This document shows positions 35,195 to 43,984 of a stretch of 64,000 nucleotides of DNA, in pieces. The position numbers and the translations under genes are program-made. Numbering within the stretch: position 1 is the first letter of the stretch; each line of letters begins with the position of its first letter. Origin of the DNA: Mesorhizobium sophorae (GTDB lineage Bacteria; Pseudomonadota; Alphaproteobacteria; Rhizobiales; Rhizobiaceae); contig NZ_NNRI01000015.1 of the NCBI RefSeq assembly GCF_002270415.1, forward strand, positions 1 to 64,000, written 5' to 3'. The notes beneath the pieces are model-generated. The model saw nothing but the letters and a program-made list of their open reading frames with translations. It made no database searches and was not told the DNA's origin.

Positions 35195-36823
35195 CTATTT
35201 GTTCACGTAGATCGCTTCGTAATCGATGACGCGGGTGGGATCGATGTAGATCTCGTCCGGGCCGCCCATGCGCTTGGACTTGGCCACCACGCGGCGTTCG
35301 TTGAAGACCGGGATCCAGGGTGCTTCATTGGTCTGGATGTCGGTGAATATCTGCGCCCAGGCCTTGTTGCGCTCCTCGGCCTTGGCCGGTACCGGCATGG
35401 CGTCAGCGGCCTGGCCGCGGGCGTCGATGTCCTTGTTGCAGTACCACGACCAGTTCCAGCCGCCGGCAACAGCGCTGCCGCAGCCCAGGATTGGCCCGTA
35501 GAAGTCGGACGGATCCGGGAAGTCGGCGATCCAGCCGAGGCCGCCGGACCAGACCATCGGCGCCTGCCCCTGCGTGCCGCCGGCGGCGATCACGTTCGGG
35601 TTCGCCACCGCCTTGATCTCGGCCTTGACGCCGATCGCCGCCAAATCCTGCTGGATCGCCTGGGTGATGCGTGGCTGCGGATCGGTGTTGGAGGTGTAGA
35701 TCTGCGTCGAGAAGCCGTCCTTCAACCCGGCTTCGGCAAGCAGCGCCTTCGCCTTTTCGGGGTCGTAGGCATAGCCCTTGTAGTTCTGGTCATAGCCCGG
35801 CATCAGCGGCGGCAGCACCTGGCTGGCCGGCGTGGCGCGGCCGTTGATGATGCGCACGATGCGGTCCTTGTTGATGGCCATGTTGACGGCCTGCCGGACC
35901 TTGGCGTTGTCGAACGGCTTCACCTGCGTGTTCAAGGTGACATAGCTGGTCTCGAGCTGCTGGCGGTCGACGATCATGCCCTCGAACTCGGCCGACTTCT
36001 TCATCTCCAGATATTTCGCCGGCGGGATGCCGTCGCCGGCGATATCGACCTCGCCCTTCTGCAGGCGCAGCAGCGCCACCAGCGGCTCCTGGCCGACTTC
36101 GACGGTGAAGCTGTCGACATGCGGCCGGTCCTTGACGAAATAGTCGGCGTTCTTCTGGAAGACGAGGCGCTGGCCTATCGTCCATTCCTTCAGCGTGAAG
36201 GCGCCGGAGCCGACCGGGTGTTTGCCGAAATCGCCATTGGCGGCTTCAACGGCCTCCTTCGGCACGACGGAAGCGAAGTTCAGCGCCAGGACGTTGAGGA
36301 AGGTGGCGTCGGGCTGCGACAGGGTGAACTTGACCGTGTGGTCGTCGACCGCGGTAATGCCTTCCATCGTGTCGGCGGTGCCGGCGGTCATCTTGTCGGC
36401 GCCGACGATCGAGTGGAAGAAGCCGGCGCCGGGGCCTTGCGTCTTCGGGTTGACGGCGCGCTCGATCGACCACTTCACGTCCGCCGCCGTCACCTCGCGG
36501 CCGTTGGTGAACTTGACGCCCGGATGCAGTTTGAAAGTGTAGATCTTGCCGTCGTCGGAGACGTCGTAGCTGTCGGCAAGCGCCGGCCCGAGCTCCGTCG
36601 TGCCGGGCTTGTAGTCGACGAGGCGCGAGAACAGCGCGTTGATCATCGACCAGTTCTGCCAGTCGTAACCGACGGCCGGGTCGAGCGTGGCGATGTCGTC
36701 CTTATAGGTGACGATGATGTCGCCGCCATTGGTCGGCGTGTCGGCGAAGGCAAGCTTGGCCGGCACCAGGGCGGAGGTGGCGAGCAAGGCCGCCAGGCCC
36801 ATCCTTTTGGCGAATTTGTTCAT
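35195..36823 (-). CDS. ABC transporter substrate-binding protein (SBP_bac_5), amide operon
   Basis: This is a 542-aa periplasmic binding protein of the peptide/nickel family. The ATG has GAGGAG at good spacing and opens a signal peptide (MGLAALLATSALVPAKLAFA). Longer frames reaching 37216 run into the permease gene and are wrong. Family segments: VTYKDDIATLDPAVGYDW, YTFKLHPGVKFTNGREV, HPVGSGAFTLKEW. Given the operon, the ligand is probably an amide or amidated peptide. The gene lies between the permeases and the formamidase. Confidence 0.92.
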   Translation of the reverse strand: MNKFAKRMGLAALLATSALVPAKLAFADTPTNGGDIIVTYKDDIATLDPAVGYDWQNWSMINALFSRLVDYKPGTTELGPALADSYDVSDDGKIYTFKLHPGVKFTNGREVTAADVKWSIERAVNPKTQGPGAGFFHSIVGADKMTAGTADTMEGITAVDDHTVKFTLSQPDATFLNVLALNFASVVPKEAVEAANGDFGKHPVGSGAFTLKEWTIGQRLVFQKNADYFVKDRPHVDSFTVEVGQEPLVALLRLQKGEVDIAGDGIPPAKYLEMKKSAEFEGMIVDRQQLETSYVTLNTQVKPFDNAKVRQAVNMAINKDRIVRIINGRATPASQVLPPLMPGYDQNYKGYAYDPEKAKALLAEAGLKDGFSTQIYTSNTDPQPRITQAIQQDLAAIGVKAEIKAVANPNVIAAGGTQGQAPMVWSGGLGWIADFPDPSDFYGPILGCGSAVAGGWNWSWYCNKDIDARGQAADAMPVPAKAEERNKAWAQIFTDIQTNEAPWIPVFNERRVVAKSKRMGGPDEIYIDPTRVIDYEAIYVNK

Positions 36824-36852
36824 TGAGTTCACTCCTCTGTTGGTTTTGTTGG

Positions 36853-37773
36853 TTATTGGCTGCGGATGCGCGGGTCGACGAAGGGCGCGATGAAGTCGGC
36901 GAGCAGATTGCCGAGCACTATGGCCAGCGCCGAAACCAGGGTGACGCCCATGATGATGGGCACGTCGACCTGCTGGATGGCCTGCCAGGCGAGCTGGCCG
37001 ATACCGGGCCAGCCATAGACGGCCTCGACCACCACCACGCCGCTCATGAACTGGCCGATGTCGATGCCGACCATGGCGATGATCGGCAACAGCGCGTTGG
37101 GCAGCGCATGGCTGAGCACGACACGGCGGCCGCTGAGACCCTTGGCATGGGCGGTGCGCACATAATCCTGGCGCAGCACCTCGATCATGGCCGAGCGCAC
37201 CATGCGCGCGTACCATCCGGCGCCGAGCACGCCGAGCGTGAGGGCCGGCAGCACCACATGCCGCGCGGTGCCGAAGCCGGACATCGGGAACCAGCCGAGC
37301 GTGGCGGCAAAGACGTATAAAAGCAGCAGCGCCACGACGAATTGCGGCGACGAGACGCCGACGAAGGACAGCATCATGATCGAACGGTCGACGAAGCCAC
37401 CGCGCCAGACCGCCGCGATGATGCCGAAGGTCAAACCAAGCGCCACCTCGACGACGATGCCGGCGGCCATGAGCACCAGCGTCGCCGGCAAGCGCGCCAG
37501 GATCAGCGGCAGCACTTCGGTCTTCTGCGTGTAGGAGCGGCCGAGGTCGCCATGCAGCAAAGAGCCGACATAGTGCAGGAACTGCATGATCAAAGGCTGG
37601 TCGAGGCCGAGCTCATGACGAATCGCGGCCACCATCTGCGGCGTAGCGGAGCGGCCGGCGATCAGCACGGCGGGGTCGGCCGGCAGGTAGTAGAGCAGAA
37701 GGAAGGTGATGGCGGCGACGCCGAGCAGGATCAGCACGGCCTGGACAAGACGGCGGGCGAGGAAGACGGCCAT
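36853..37773 (-). CDS. ABC transporter permease (DppB type), amide operon
   Basis: This is a 306-aa inner-membrane permease, MAVFLARRLVQAVLILLGVAAITF, with the DppB hallmark YYLPADPAVLIAG and IRHELGLDQPLIMQFLHYV. A coupling loop (RTAHAKGLSGRRVVLSHALPNALLP) and the ending LLADFIAPFVDPRIRSQ follow. It starts 2 bp after the DppC-like gene. Normal length and intact motifs. Confidence 0.93.
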   Translation of the reverse strand: MAVFLARRLVQAVLILLGVAAITFLLLYYLPADPAVLIAGRSATPQMVAAIRHELGLDQPLIMQFLHYVGSLLHGDLGRSYTQKTEVLPLILARLPATLVLMAAGIVVEVALGLTFGIIAAVWRGGFVDRSIMMLSFVGVSSPQFVVALLLLYVFAATLGWFPMSGFGTARHVVLPALTLGVLGAGWYARMVRSAMIEVLRQDYVRTAHAKGLSGRRVVLSHALPNALLPIIAMVGIDIGQFMSGVVVVEAVYGWPGIGQLAWQAIQQVDVPIIMGVTLVSALAIVLGNLLADFIAPFVDPRIRSQ

Positions 37774-37775
37774 CG

Positions 37776-38624
37776 TTACAGCCTCCCGCGCTGCGTCGGG
37801 TCGAGGATGTCGCGCAAGGCGTCGCCGATCAAATTGAACGACAAGGCGGTAGCGAGGATGATCGCGCCGGGGATGAACACCAGCCAGGGCGCATCCTGGA
37901 AATAGCTCTGGCTCTCGAAGATGATGTTGCCCCAGGAGGGTTGTGGCGGCTGCACGCCGATGCCGAGAAAGGACAAGGTCGCCTCGAGCAGCACCGTGGT
38001 GGCGATGCCGAGCGTGCCCCAGACGATCGCTGTCGGCATCAGATGCGGCAGGATGTGCAGGAAGATGATGCGGCCATTGCCGGCGCCGAGCGAACGTTCG
38101 GCGAGGATGAAGTCGCGCTCCACCAGGCCGCGCGTTTCTGTGTAGACGATGCGGGCGACCTGCACCCAGTTGACCAGCGCGATGACCATGGCGACGATCC
38201 ACAGGCTGGGCTTGAGCAACGCCGCGAGCGCGATGGCGAGCAGCAACGCCGGGAATGCCATCATCAGGTCGGTGAAGCGCATCAGCAAATTGCCGACGGT
38301 GCCGCGCAGATAGCCGGCGAGCAGCCCGACGAGAAGGCCGATCGCGACGGCGACGCCATTGGCGACGAGACCGATGATCAGCGACGTGCGGGCGCCGAAC
38401 AGAACGCGCGAGAAGAGGTCGCGTCCAAGCGTGTCGGTACCGAACAAATGCTCGCCGCTGGGTGGCAGTGGTGCGCCTTCGAGCGACAGGCCGTCGGTGA
38501 GCTGGTTGTCCGGCGAGAAGTGCACGATCCAGGGCGCGAAGATCGCCGCCAGCAAAACGATGACGACCACGATCAGCCCGAACAGGGCGGAAGGCCGTCT
38601 GACAAGTTCGCGCAAAACCCGCAT
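37776..38624 (-). CDS. ABC transporter permease (DppC type), amide operon
   Basis: This is a 282-aa permease. An N-terminal helix (LFGLIVVVIVLLAAIFAPWIV) precedes the DppC motif HLFGTDTLGRDLFSRVLFGARTS, five more helices and the ending IGDALRDILDPTQRGRL. It begins 7 bp after the AmiR-like gene, so regulator and transporter genes form one transcript. Frames continuing upstream into the regulator gene are shadows. Confidence 0.93.
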   Translation of the reverse strand: MRVLRELVRRPSALFGLIVVVIVLLAAIFAPWIVHFSPDNQLTDGLSLEGAPLPPSGEHLFGTDTLGRDLFSRVLFGARTSLIIGLVANGVAVAIGLLVGLLAGYLRGTVGNLLMRFTDLMMAFPALLLAIALAALLKPSLWIVAMVIALVNWVQVARIVYTETRGLVERDFILAERSLGAGNGRIIFLHILPHLMPTAIVWGTLGIATTVLLEATLSFLGIGVQPPQPSWGNIIFESQSYFQDAPWLVFIPGAIILATALSFNLIGDALRDILDPTQRGRL

Positions 38625-38631
38625 GCGGCGC

Positions 38632-39216
38632 CTACATCGCCCGCGGCACGGGCTCATGCCCGGCGACGATGGCCGCGGCGACATGCTCGACGGTGAGCCG
38701 GCGCTGCATGGCGAGGCGACACAGGATGCGATAGGCGCCGTCCTCATCCGTACCCTGCGCGGCCATGATCGAGCGCATAGCGTCATGGACGATCGGCCTG
38801 AGCCGCAAGCGCTCCTCCAGGCCGGCAATGCGCGCCCGCACAGCGGTACGCTCGTGGTGGGCATGTGTGGCAAGTACCACCGCCGGATAGACCGAGGAGG
38901 CGACGACCGGCTTTGCCATGATCGCGCCGGCGCCCTTGGCCAGCGCCCAGGCGATGCGGCCCGGCGCTTCGGAGCCGAGGAGTGCCACCACCGGAACCGG
39001 TGCATCGTCGCCATTCCATGGCAACAGATCGTCCCACCCCTGATCGGCATCGACCAGGACGATATCGGCCGGCGTCTCGGCAAGATCGAGCGGCTTCCAC
39101 TGCACCAGAACGGTGACGCCGAGACGTTCAAGCTGCCGCTTCAGGCGTTCGATGTTGTCGTCGGCGCGATGCAGGATCGCGGCGCGCCAGGAAACGAAAT
39201 TGGGCGTGCGCGTCAT
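38632..39216 (-). CDS. amiR: AmiR-like ANTAR-domain antiterminator
   Basis: This 194-aa protein has the AmiR layout. A receiver-like domain (about 10-125; VLVDADQGWDDLLP, AKPV) has lost most phospho-acceptor features. A coiled-coil (RARIAGLEERLRLRPIV) precedes an ANTAR RNA-binding domain (about 140-192; IVHDAMRSIMAAQGTDEDGAYRILCRLAMQRR). In Pseudomonas aeruginosa AmiR binds the leader RNA and prevents termination ahead of the amidase gene. AmiC holds it inactive until amide binds. Here the amiC-like gene overlaps it by 4 bp (ATGA). Downstream lie the amide importer and formamidase. A leader terminator precedes the operon. Confidence 0.88.
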   Translation of the reverse strand: MTRTPNFVSWRAAILHRADDNIERLKRQLERLGVTVLVQWKPLDLAETPADIVLVDADQGWDDLLPWNGDDAPVPVVALLGSEAPGRIAWALAKGAGAIMAKPVVASSVYPAVVLATHAHHERTAVRARIAGLEERLRLRPIVHDAMRSIMAAQGTDEDGAYRILCRLAMQRRLTVEHVAAAIVAGHEPVPRAM

Positions 39217-40352
39217 TGCACCACCCTCAGATGCGGGGCGTGCTGGATGGGCAGCGCGCCGACGAGATAAGGGTCGGCGGCGATGGCGCCATGCGAGGCG
39301 ATGATGTCGAAGCCGGAGCGCTCGTTGATGCGGCCCAGATGGAAGGGCAAGGCGGCGTGGTTGGTGCGCGGATCGATGGCCAGCGAGCCGAGCACAGTTT
39401 GCCGCGGCCGGGCATGCAGGAAGCCGCGCACGCTGGCAGGGTCGTCGCGGTCGGCCTCCGACACCGCCTCGGCGCAAAGTTTCACGGCGGCGTAGGCGCC
39501 GGCAAAGAAGCTGGAGACGCGACGCTCGGCGCCGAAGCGGGCGGCGACGCGTTGCTTGAAGCCGCGGTTCTCGAACGACGCCAGGCTTTCGAAATAGGAA
39601 GCCGTCGAGAGCTGGCCGATAGCCACGCCCGGCTCGATCTCGCCGAGCTCGCATTCGGTCAGGTCGCAGCTCAGCACCGGGCAGTGCTCCGGCGCGAAGG
39701 CGGGATCGCGCGCGGCGAGCTGCTTGACGGCGGCAAGGAAGGCATAGCTCGAGGGGCCGATCATGTTGTTCAGGATGAAGTCAGGCCTATGGCGCTCCAG
39801 GTCGGCGATCAGCAGGCCGACATCGGTCTCCTCGATCGGCAGGCAGCGCTCGCCCACCACCTCGCCACCGGCGCGCATGAGAAGCTCGCGCGCCAGCCGG
39901 TTCATCTCCCAGCCCCAGACATAGTTGGCGCCGGCGAGATAGACGCGCTTGCCGTGGCGCGGCAGCATATAGTCGAACAGCGGGATCAAATGCTGGTTGG
40001 GACAGGCGCCGGTGTAGATGACGTTCTCGTTGGCCTCGAAACCTTCATAGGGGCAGATGTACCAGAGCAGCCCGTCATATTTCTCGACCAGCGGGATGAC
40101 ATCCTTGCGCGACAGCGAGGTGATGGTGCCGATCACATTGCGGCAGCCCTCGTCACGCAGCATCGAACGGATCAGATCGAGGTAGCGCTCCGGCTGCCCG
40201 GCCGGATCGCCGAACACCGGCTCAATGCGCACGGGGCTGCCGGCCTCCTCCAGTTCCTCGATGGCGAATTCGGCGCCGGCGCGGCAGTCGCGCCCGATCG
40301 CCCCGTAGGGACCGGTGGTCGAATAAAGAATACCGACCCTAAACGTCTTCAC
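39213..40352 (-). CDS. amiC: AmiC-like amide-sensing binding protein
   Basis: This is a 379-aa periplasmic-binding-fold protein of the AmiC/urea-binding (FmdD-like) group. It starts VKTFRVGILYSTTGPYGAIG without a signal peptide, so it acts in the cytoplasm as a sensor rather than in transport. The GTG chosen has GAGG 5 bp upstream. A longer frame from 40499 would translate the leader hairpin and terminator. Segments typical of the group include GTITSLSRKDVIPLVEKY, LLWYICPYEGFE and GANYVWGWEMNRLARE. It overlaps amiR and is expected to bind AmiR and release it when an amide is bound. Confidence 0.88.
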   Translation of the reverse strand: MKTFRVGILYSTTGPYGAIGRDCRAGAEFAIEELEEAGSPVRIEPVFGDPAGQPERYLDLIRSMLRDEGCRNVIGTITSLSRKDVIPLVEKYDGLLWYICPYEGFEANENVIYTGACPNQHLIPLFDYMLPRHGKRVYLAGANYVWGWEMNRLARELLMRAGGEVVGERCLPIEETDVGLLIADLERHRPDFILNNMIGPSSYAFLAAVKQLAARDPAFAPEHCPVLSCDLTECELGEIEPGVAIGQLSTASYFESLASFENRGFKQRVAARFGAERRVSSFFAGAYAAVKLCAEAVSEADRDDPASVRGFLHARPRQTVLGSLAIDPRTNHAALPFHLGRINERSGFDIIASHGAIAADPYLVGALPIQHAPHLRVVQ

Positions 40353-40510
40353 CCGGACCTCAAAAAACAAAGGCCCCACACGCACCCCATGCTCGATGAG
40401 ACGCGGCGGGGCCATGCTGCCCTTGTCCGGCCTTGCCGGACGCGATGTGTTACGCGGAAAAATGTGCGCTTGCGAAATAGAACACGACCAGGCGCACACT
40501 TGTCAACGGC
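40353..40510 (-). promoter_or_regulatory. amide-operon promoter and attenuator leader
   Basis: Minus strand, in order: TTGACA (40501-40506), an 18-bp spacer, TTCTAT (40477-40482) as a -10, then a leader of about 110 nt before the GTG of amiC. The leader has a perfect hairpin GTCCGGCAAGGCCGGAC (40425-40441) and an intrinsic terminator whose U-run ends just before the ribosome site. This is the architecture expected for ANTAR antitermination. I could not fix two canonical hexaloops. Confidence 0.65.
40361..40413 (-). terminator. leader intrinsic terminator upstream of amiC
   Basis: GGCCCC (40408-40413) and GGGGCC (40372-40377) pair and are followed by TTTGTTTTTTG on the minus strand. The loop is long (about 30 nt), leaving room for an alternative structure. 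It lies after a promoter and directly before the amiC ribosome site, so without antitermination the whole operon would be shut off. Confidence 0.6.
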
Positions 40511-42051
40511 GACTTGCTCGAATGGAATAGCTTGGAGGTTAGCTCATTAACGCGACCGGGCACTGGCAGCTAGCGCGACCAGGCCAGCATCTGGATGATC
40601 GGCAACGGCGACCAGGATGAGGACGACGCCACGGTCCGCGGCACGCAGAAGCCGGTCGAATGCATGCGGCGGCCGCTACTGAACAACGGCACCACCGGCT
40701 CGTCGGTCTAGGAGCCTTCTGCGGCAGCGGCACCACCATCATTGCATTGCCGCCGAGACCCTCGCGGCGGCCGAAGCATCCGTGGCCTGATCCTGGGGGA
40801 TCGAGGGAAGGCTGAAGCAGCAGGGCGCAATGACAGAGAGCAAGACAACCGCCATTTTCCGGCAAGCCGAGATGCATGTGTTCATGCCCCCCTCCTTTTG
40901 TATCCTGCTAAGCGGCTAACGCCGCCTGGATTGCCGATGAGACCACTGAAGCTGTCGCGCGACCCGGCGAACCATCCGTAGAACGAGCGTCTACGTAGCC
41001 AGGCTACCTGCCGATTGCGTCAGAACTTCGATCTACGGAGCGTCGGTCTGGCATTGCGGCGCCAGATACCGCCAGCAAACGGGCTCCAGGTACGTAGTCG
41101 TCCAAGTCAACTGACAACGGTTTTGTGACTCGGTACCGGGCGGTTACCGTTTTTGTGCTGGGCCTACTTCGCCGGATTGCGTCTACTGTGATCACCACAA
41201 CAGCATCGTCACCGCCGTCGACCCACGTCGAGCCCGTTCGGGTGTCCACTTCGCTCAACGACGCGCTGCGTGGCAGTCGACCTCGGCCGTTTTCATCGCC
41301 GCCCTTTCGTGGGCTGACCTTCGCGCATTCTCGGTGAGCGTTGCTAAATTTCTTCTGCAATTCGGATTTGCAGCGTGACAGCCTGCGCCACGCTCGCCAA
41401 GACCATCGGCCGATGCTCGGCATTTGAGTTCGAAAAGCCAAATTCCAATCACCCCGAACCATTGCTTGATGATCCCGCAAGCACAAACGGACATGCGGTC
41501 GCGGTCCCCGTTGTCTGGTTCGATGTCGCCAGGATCGATGAACCGCTGGAACAAAACACCGGCTCGGACCGTGCCGCGGCGTTAAGTCCCCAGACGACGA
41601 GCAAAAGATGAACCGCCCATAGAGCCGGCGCGAGCAACGACGAGAGAACCGTTGCGGATCGCATAGCTAATTCCTCTCGTAGAAACTGTTAGGACGGTAG
41701 TGGCTTCCAACGCATCAGCCGCCTTTGACGGGACGCGAAGCCCCGATGGCCTAGGCATAGCTCGATCTCGTAACCGACCAATTCCGCTGGCCGCCAGGTC
41801 TGTTTCCAGCTTGTTTCGATCTCGATGCCACCCTTGCGGGAAGTATGTCCATCACGTAAAGCGTATGTCTTGCAGGAGCCCCTATGTAGCCCCGCCCAGA
41901 GACCTTGCCTCGGCTTCGCTTGGCACCGTGGTCATCAAGCCGCGGTACCGACACTGACATGACTGGGGCTTCGCGCGCTCGCGGTTAGGCGCCACTTCGT
42001 CGGCTATCATGTCGTCCCCTCAAATCTCTTTTGCAATTCGGCGCCCCCATT
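40511..42051. other. 1.5-kb region with no confident gene
   Basis: Many overlapping frames occur but none looks like a known family. The one with a good ribosome site (41449-41664, minus) is listed separately. A minus-strand frame at 41004-41486 has an ordinary-looking middle part (VDGGDDAVVVITVDAIRRS) but no start site. The region may hold decayed genes. Confidence 0.4.
41449..41664 (-). CDS. small secreted hypothetical protein (weak)
   Basis: This 71-aa frame has GAGAGGAA about 8 bp before the ATG. It opens with a plausible signal peptide or membrane helix (MRSATVLSSLLAPALWAVHLLLVVWGLNAAARS). The rest is Ser/Gly/Thr-rich with two Cys. It may be the intact beginning of a gene whose remainder has shifted frame, because open sequence continues downstream in other frames. 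No family recognised. Confidence 0.3.
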   Translation of the reverse strand: MRSATVLSSLLAPALWAVHLLLVVWGLNAAARSEPVFCSSGSSILATSNQTTGTATACPFVLAGSSSNGSG

Positions 42052-42741
42052 TCAGTCAACGAAGCGCGTCCTGTCGGACCTGAGGACGACCTCAGCGAAG
42101 TCGGGCACTTCCAGACCCTGGCGGACCTGGGCCTCAAGAACCTGCTCGGCCGCCCTGACGGCGGCGAGCCGCGCCAGCACTGTCTTAGCTTCCAGGCGGG
42201 GCACTACGGCGACGCCATCGCGGTCGCCGACGAGTATGTCTCCCGGCGAGATAGTCACTCCTCCCAGCACCACCGGAAATCCGACAGTGCCTGGACCATT
42301 GCGCGCCGGCGAGTTCGCGATGACCCCAGCACAGTAGACCGGCAACCCGACCGCCTCGATTCCGACAATATCGCGAACGAGGCCATCCGTGATGAAGCCG
42401 GCGATCCCTTTGTTCCGTGCCATGCCGAGCACGAGATCCCCAGTGACTGCCGCACCGGCAAAGCTGTCGGTGGCCGCAACAATGACATCGCCAATCACGG
42501 CGGCATCCAACGCCCCAAACAAAGCGAGATTGTCGGCGGGGCCGCAGTGACATGTCACAGCGACGCCGATCAGCGTAGCAGTACTTGGCGATAGGGGCTT
42601 GATTGCATGGTGCAAGGCCCCGCGCCCACCCATTGCGTCGACGACGTGGCTGACGGGCACGCCCGAGAAGGCACTGATGATTTCTGCTACTGGCCGTTCG
42701 AAATGGCGCTTGATGGTGAGCAAAGGCGGGTCTTCAATCAC
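42052..42741 (-). CDS. RraA-family protein (HMG/CHA aldolase-like)
   Basis: This 229-aa protein is of the RraA/4-hydroxy-4-methyl-2-oxoglutarate aldolase family. The members that act as enzymes cleave such acids to pyruvate or decarboxylate oxaloacetate using a divalent metal. The GTG start has AGGAGG 7 bp upstream and overlaps the end of the oxidase gene by 8 bp. Catalytic-region motifs: DGLVRDIVGIEAVGLPVYC (Arg and Asp) and PGDILVGDRDGVAVVP. It is last in a three-gene operon with a lactonase and a hydroxyacid oxidase, which favours a metabolic aldolase over RNase E inhibition. Confidence 0.85.
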   Translation of the reverse strand: MIEDPPLLTIKRHFERPVAEIISAFSGVPVSHVVDAMGGRGALHHAIKPLSPSTATLIGVAVTCHCGPADNLALFGALDAAVIGDVIVAATDSFAGAAVTGDLVLGMARNKGIAGFITDGLVRDIVGIEAVGLPVYCAGVIANSPARNGPGTVGFPVVLGGVTISPGDILVGDRDGVAVVPRLEAKTVLARLAAVRAAEQVLEAQVRQGLEVPDFAEVVLRSDRTRFVD

Positions 42742-43984
42742 GTGGCAGCCTCCTAGCATGGACGAACGAAAGACAGTCCGGCCCGAGGTCGCGCAGGGTC
42801 CGTGCCCCCATCAGTGCCATGACCCGGTCGATCTCCTTGCGATAGAGTTCGAGCACGTGTCGCACACCATCCTCGCCGGCGACCGCTAGCCCCCATAACT
42901 GCGGCCGACCGATCAGACAGCAGGAGGCGCCAAGCGCTAGCGCCTTCACAGCGTCGGATCCTCGCCGGATGCCGCCGTCAATCAGCACCGGAATGCGCCC
43001 GTCGACAGCGGCGACAACTGCCGGCAGCGCGTCCAGCGACGCGGCGGCGCCGTCGAGCTGGCGTCCGCCGTGATTGGACACGATGACGCCGTCGATACCG
43101 TGCGCCACGGCCTCGGTGGCTTCGACGGGATGCAGGATGCCCTTCAACAACAACGCTCCGGGCCAAACGGTGCGCAGCCAGTCAACGTCCGCCCAGGAGA
43201 GCCCGGGGTCGAGCAGTGAGGCCATGCGGCCCGCCAGCGCGCCGACCGTCGCCGTCTCGCCGGGGCGCGTGTAATTGCCGAAGGTCATTTTCGGGAGCCG
43301 AGTGCGCATACGCAGCAGCCACGCCGCCTTGGTGGCGGCGGCAAGCGTCCCGGCCACGCCGAAGCGCGGCGGGATAGCAAAACCGTTGCGGATGTCGCGT
43401 TCCCGGTTGCCGAGCATCTGATTGTCGATGGTGAGCACCAGCGCGTCGTATCCTGACGCACTTGCACGATCCACCATTTCTCGGGTGAAGCCGCGATCGG
43501 TATAGACGAATACCTGCATCCACCGCAGGCCGGTCCCAGTGGCCGCTATGTCCTCCAGCGTGCAGGTCGAGCCGTGGCTGGCGCAGTAGAAGGTTCCGGC
43601 GGCTGCCGCGGCTCGGGCTGCTGCGCATTCGCCGTCGGGCCAGAACAGACCGGCCAGGCCGGTTGGCGCAATGCCGAGCGGGATGGCAAGCTTCACTCCG
43701 AAGAGGTCAAGGGAAAGATCCCTTGTTGCCGCTCCATTGAGTGGTCGCGGCAGAAGGGCAACCTCGTTGAAAGCCTGCTCGTTCCGGCGCAGCGTTCGCT
43801 CATCCTCGGCGCCGCCGTCGGCGAAGTCGAACACCGGGCGGGGCAAAGTCCGCCGCGCGGCGGCGCGGACCGCGGCCACGCTGTACAGGCGCTTCAGCGC
43901 TGCCGGCGAAGCATGCGATGCCGCAACGGGGGCACCGCCGTTGACCAAAGGGGCTAGGTTCGAGAGAGTCGAGGAGTTACTCAC
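42734..43984 (-). CDS. FMN-dependent alpha-hydroxy-acid oxidase/dehydrogenase
   Basis: This 416-aa enzyme is of the lactate dehydrogenase (LldD)/glycolate oxidase/mandelate dehydrogenase family, a TIM barrel with FMN. The active-site segment VSNHGGRQLDGAAASLDALP carries the catalytic His and the substrate Arg. FMN and phosphate-site segments include LLKGILHPVEA and DGGIRRGSDAVKALALGA. It turns an L-2-hydroxyacid into the 2-oxoacid. The GTG start overlaps the stop of the lactonase gene (GTGA). Operon partners suggest a sugar-acid or aromatic-derived hydroxyacid rather than lactate, but the substrate is not determined. Confidence 0.9.
   Translation of the reverse strand: MSNSSTLSNLAPLVNGGAPVAASHASPAALKRLYSVAAVRAAARRTLPRPVFDFADGGAEDERTLRRNEQAFNEVALLPRPLNGAATRDLSLDLFGVKLAIPLGIAPTGLAGLFWPDGECAAARAAAAAGTFYCASHGSTCTLEDIAATGTGLRWMQVFVYTDRGFTREMVDRASASGYDALVLTIDNQMLGNRERDIRNGFAIPPRFGVAGTLAAATKAAWLLRMRTRLPKMTFGNYTRPGETATVGALAGRMASLLDPGLSWADVDWLRTVWPGALLLKGILHPVEATEAVAHGIDGVIVSNHGGRQLDGAAASLDALPAVVAAVDGRIPVLIDGGIRRGSDAVKALALGASCCLIGRPQLWGLAVAGEDGVRHVLELYRKEIDRVMALMGARTLRDLGPDCLSFVHARRLPRD

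Noticed and set aside
34991..36826. 611-codon plus-strand frame opposite the binding protein
   Set aside because: Antisense shadow of a clear signal-peptide-bearing binding protein.
40353..40499. Longer AmiC start including about 49 extra residues
   Set aside because: It would translate the hairpin and terminator, and the GTG at 40352 has a better ribosome site.
39216..40550. 444-codon plus-strand frame opposite amiC
   Set aside because: Antisense shadow; amiC on the other strand has clear family sequence.
41004..41486. 160-codon minus-strand frame
   Set aside because: No ribosome site and no recognisable family; overlaps other equally plausible frames.
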